From the NCBI GenBank assembly GCA_027066255.1, contig JAMOOA010000118.1:1-7620 (forward strand): a DNA stretch of 7,620 nt, given 5' to 3'. The DNA is from Candidatus Altimarinota bacterium (lineage in GTDB: Bacteria; Patescibacteriota; Gracilibacteria; BD1-5; UBA6164). The translations under genes were made by a program, and so were the position numbers. Every line of letters begins with the position of its first letter. Position 1 is the first letter of the stretch. The notes under the pieces are model-generated. The model was given only the letters and a program-made list of their open reading frames with translations, did no database searches and was not told the origin of the DNA. Shown one piece after another: positions 5,981-7,620 of this stretch.

Positions 5981-7620
5981 ATGTACTCTCTCAAACAATA
6001 TAGACAGCAGTTCCTTGCTTGTGTATTTTCTTTTGCTTCTCCTGAAGGAGGAGATATCTGAAACACAGAAACTCTTGATATCAATACTCTCACTGCAGAG
6101 CAAATAAAGAAGCTTACCTCGGAGCAATTAAAGCAGACAAGTTGGTATGTAGAACTGAAAGCAGAAAAAAAGAAGAACGCAGATAGTTATATAGCAAAAA
6201 ATGACTTATCTCAACTCAAATCCTACCTCATAGGTCTTAAAAATACAGAAAAACAACACAAAGAGTCGTGAGAATTCTTTGAAAATTACCAGGAAAAACA
6301 GTGGTATACTTCTCTGTGAGAAGTACAAAAAAAGAGAATTACAGAGATATTTAAGAAAATAGATATAGACCTCAAACCGTATATTAATTTCAAAGGAAAC
6401 TATGGAAAAGCTCTTAACAGATTTCTTATAGATATAGATCCAAATGACGCTGAAGATGTTCAATTTGCTGAAAAACTGGAGATGGAGGTTCGTTCCCTTG
6501 AAGCAAAAAAGAAGGAGCTAGGAATCCTTCTTACAGAAGCAAGACATATAGAATCACCAGAACAAAAGGATAAAAGATATACGACTGTTGAACAGACGTT
6601 TGAGACTCTTAGTGCGAAAGATAGTTCTCTGAATGAGTCACAAAAAGCAGTTATTGAATGAAAACAGTTTGATGGGCTGACAGCTGGAGACTTCTATGCT
6701 CTAAAAAAAGAAAAATACGAACTCTCAAAACTCCTGCTTGTAGATAGTAAAGGAGAAGGAGTGAGTGATAGTGATTTCAAAAATACATCAGCTGTAGGAA
6801 AAGTATTGAGAGTAAATTTTGGAAAAAATAAAGCACTCGACAAGATAGTTGGAGCAGGAGATATACTTCCTATGAAACATGTAGAGAAGGTAAAAATCAA
6901 TGGAATTGAAGGAACGAGGAAATGATCTCCAAGACCAGGATTTTACACTCCAGAAGGGAGGTATTTAGCTATCCATGATGGTTACAAGATAGAAGTTACA
7001 TCCGTGCAAACGATGGATGATACAGAGTGGAAAGAATTTCAAACACATATAGAAAAGAGGTACAGTGAGATTCGTGGAAACGAAATAAAGTCTTACATCA
7101 GTAATAATCTCAAAAAAGCTACAAAAACAACTAACGGAGAAAGTCTCAAAATTCCTTATATGTCAGACTCTGATAGAACTCTTGTTCAGACAGAACTTTT
7201 AGACGGATTACCAGAAATGTATAAGAAGCTTGTGACTTACAATACAGAAACAGGAATTATTGAAACAACGGAATGAGTGACCTTTTGAGAAATACAAGAA
7301 GTTATAAATGGTTATCCATCAGTTAGATCAAAGATATCGAAATATATCCAAAAAGAAAAACTTGGTAGGAGTAAGACTCTTTCGTTAAAAAATATCTCTC
7401 AATTTATACCACCCAATATATCTGATTCTTCTAGAAGAGAGCTATTTATTATAGAGGCTATCAAGAGCTATATTCCCAAGAAATATCAAGAAGAGGTTCT
7501 TGTTACAAAAGGAAAAGAAGGCTCTATAGATATAGACCTTTCTAGTCTTCCTTCAGAGTATACCATTAACTCTCTTTTTGCAGGTGGATATGAGTACAAA
7601 GGTACAGCAAATACTCACCT
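5981..7620 (+). CDS. Paralogue of the preceding large protein, C-terminus beyond the window
   Basis: 546 complete codons are visible with no TAA or TAG; the gene continues past the right edge. I do not recognise a named family. Residues 1-17 (MYSLKQYRQQFL start) match the preceding protein's first residues at Met, Leu, Gln, Arg and Phe positions. A LTAEQ segment near 38 and a following WY pair also match. FKG at 137-139 opens a ~45-residue helical block matching residues 83-127 of the neighbour. A beta-rich segment at 304-347 (INGIEGTRKG, then GFYTPEGRYL) matches its 282-325 region. Much of 40-180 is Lys/Glu-rich and probably coiled-coil. No catalytic motif is visible in the part seen; a C-terminal enzymatic domain may lie beyond. 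Seven TGA codons are read as Gly, fewer than in the neighbour for a similar length. No signal peptide and no Shine-Dalgarno are visible. The coding call is strong, the function unknown. Confidence 0.85.

Noticed and set aside
1..7620. The locus as decayed pseudogenes full of premature TGA stops
   Set aside because: Only TGA interrupts the frames. No TAA, TAG or frameshift occurs inside any of the five genes, and all catalytic motifs are intact.
1..7620. TGA as tryptophan (table 4) or as selenocysteine
   Set aside because: TGA lies at conserved Gly positions and Trp is encoded by TGG, for example TGA-CCA-TGG in the GPW motif of PncB. The TGA number is far too high for selenocysteine and no SECIS-like hairpins follow the codons.

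Overview
This window comes from a bacterium that reads UGA as glycine (translation table 25). That code is known from Candidatus Gracilibacteria (BD1-5) and Absconditabacteria (SR1), small Patescibacteria/CPR lineages. Read with the standard code, every gene here breaks into short fragments. Read with TGA = Gly, five long uninterrupted frames appear. TGA falls where conserved glycines are expected, for example in the GPW and GTSN motifs of PncB, between the metal-binding histidines of PncA, and in the first cold-shock domain of RNase R. CGA still reads as arginine in the conserved TRDxHP motif of PncA. This leans towards Gracilibacteria rather than the Absconditabacterales, where CGA/CGG are reported to be Trp. 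The DNA is AT-rich, intergenic gaps are mostly short, and no start codon has a convincing Shine-Dalgarno sequence.

Layout. Positions 1-1614 (minus strand) hold a two-gene NAD salvage unit, pncA followed by pncB. PncB runs off the left edge. Together the two enzymes turn nicotinamide into nicotinate and then nicotinate mononucleotide (Preiss-Handler route). Positions 1615-2004 are a divergent, gene-free control region. Positions 2005-4026 (plus) encode a compact RNase R. Positions 4096-5904 and 5981 to beyond 7620 (plus) encode two large proteins in tandem. The first has a C-terminal Cys/His domain resembling CHAP or NlpC/P60 cell-wall hydrolases. The second is cut by the window edge.

The least familiar material is the tandem pair. 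The two proteins share an N-terminal start motif, a lysine/glutamate-rich helical segment and a beta-rich segment, then diverge. Their promoters share the same elements at identical spacing (TTGCGW, 14 bases, TGATANNAT). Each promoter's -10 box is overlapped by an inverted repeat. They look like members of a lineage-specific modular family. A role in cell-wall or host/prey interaction is only an inference.

A second control motif, centred on AGTAAGTGTA, occurs upstream of pncA, pncB and, in a degenerate form, rnr. A hairpin followed by six T's lies directly against the rnr start codon. No RNA genes, CRISPR arrays, insertion sequences or origins were seen.
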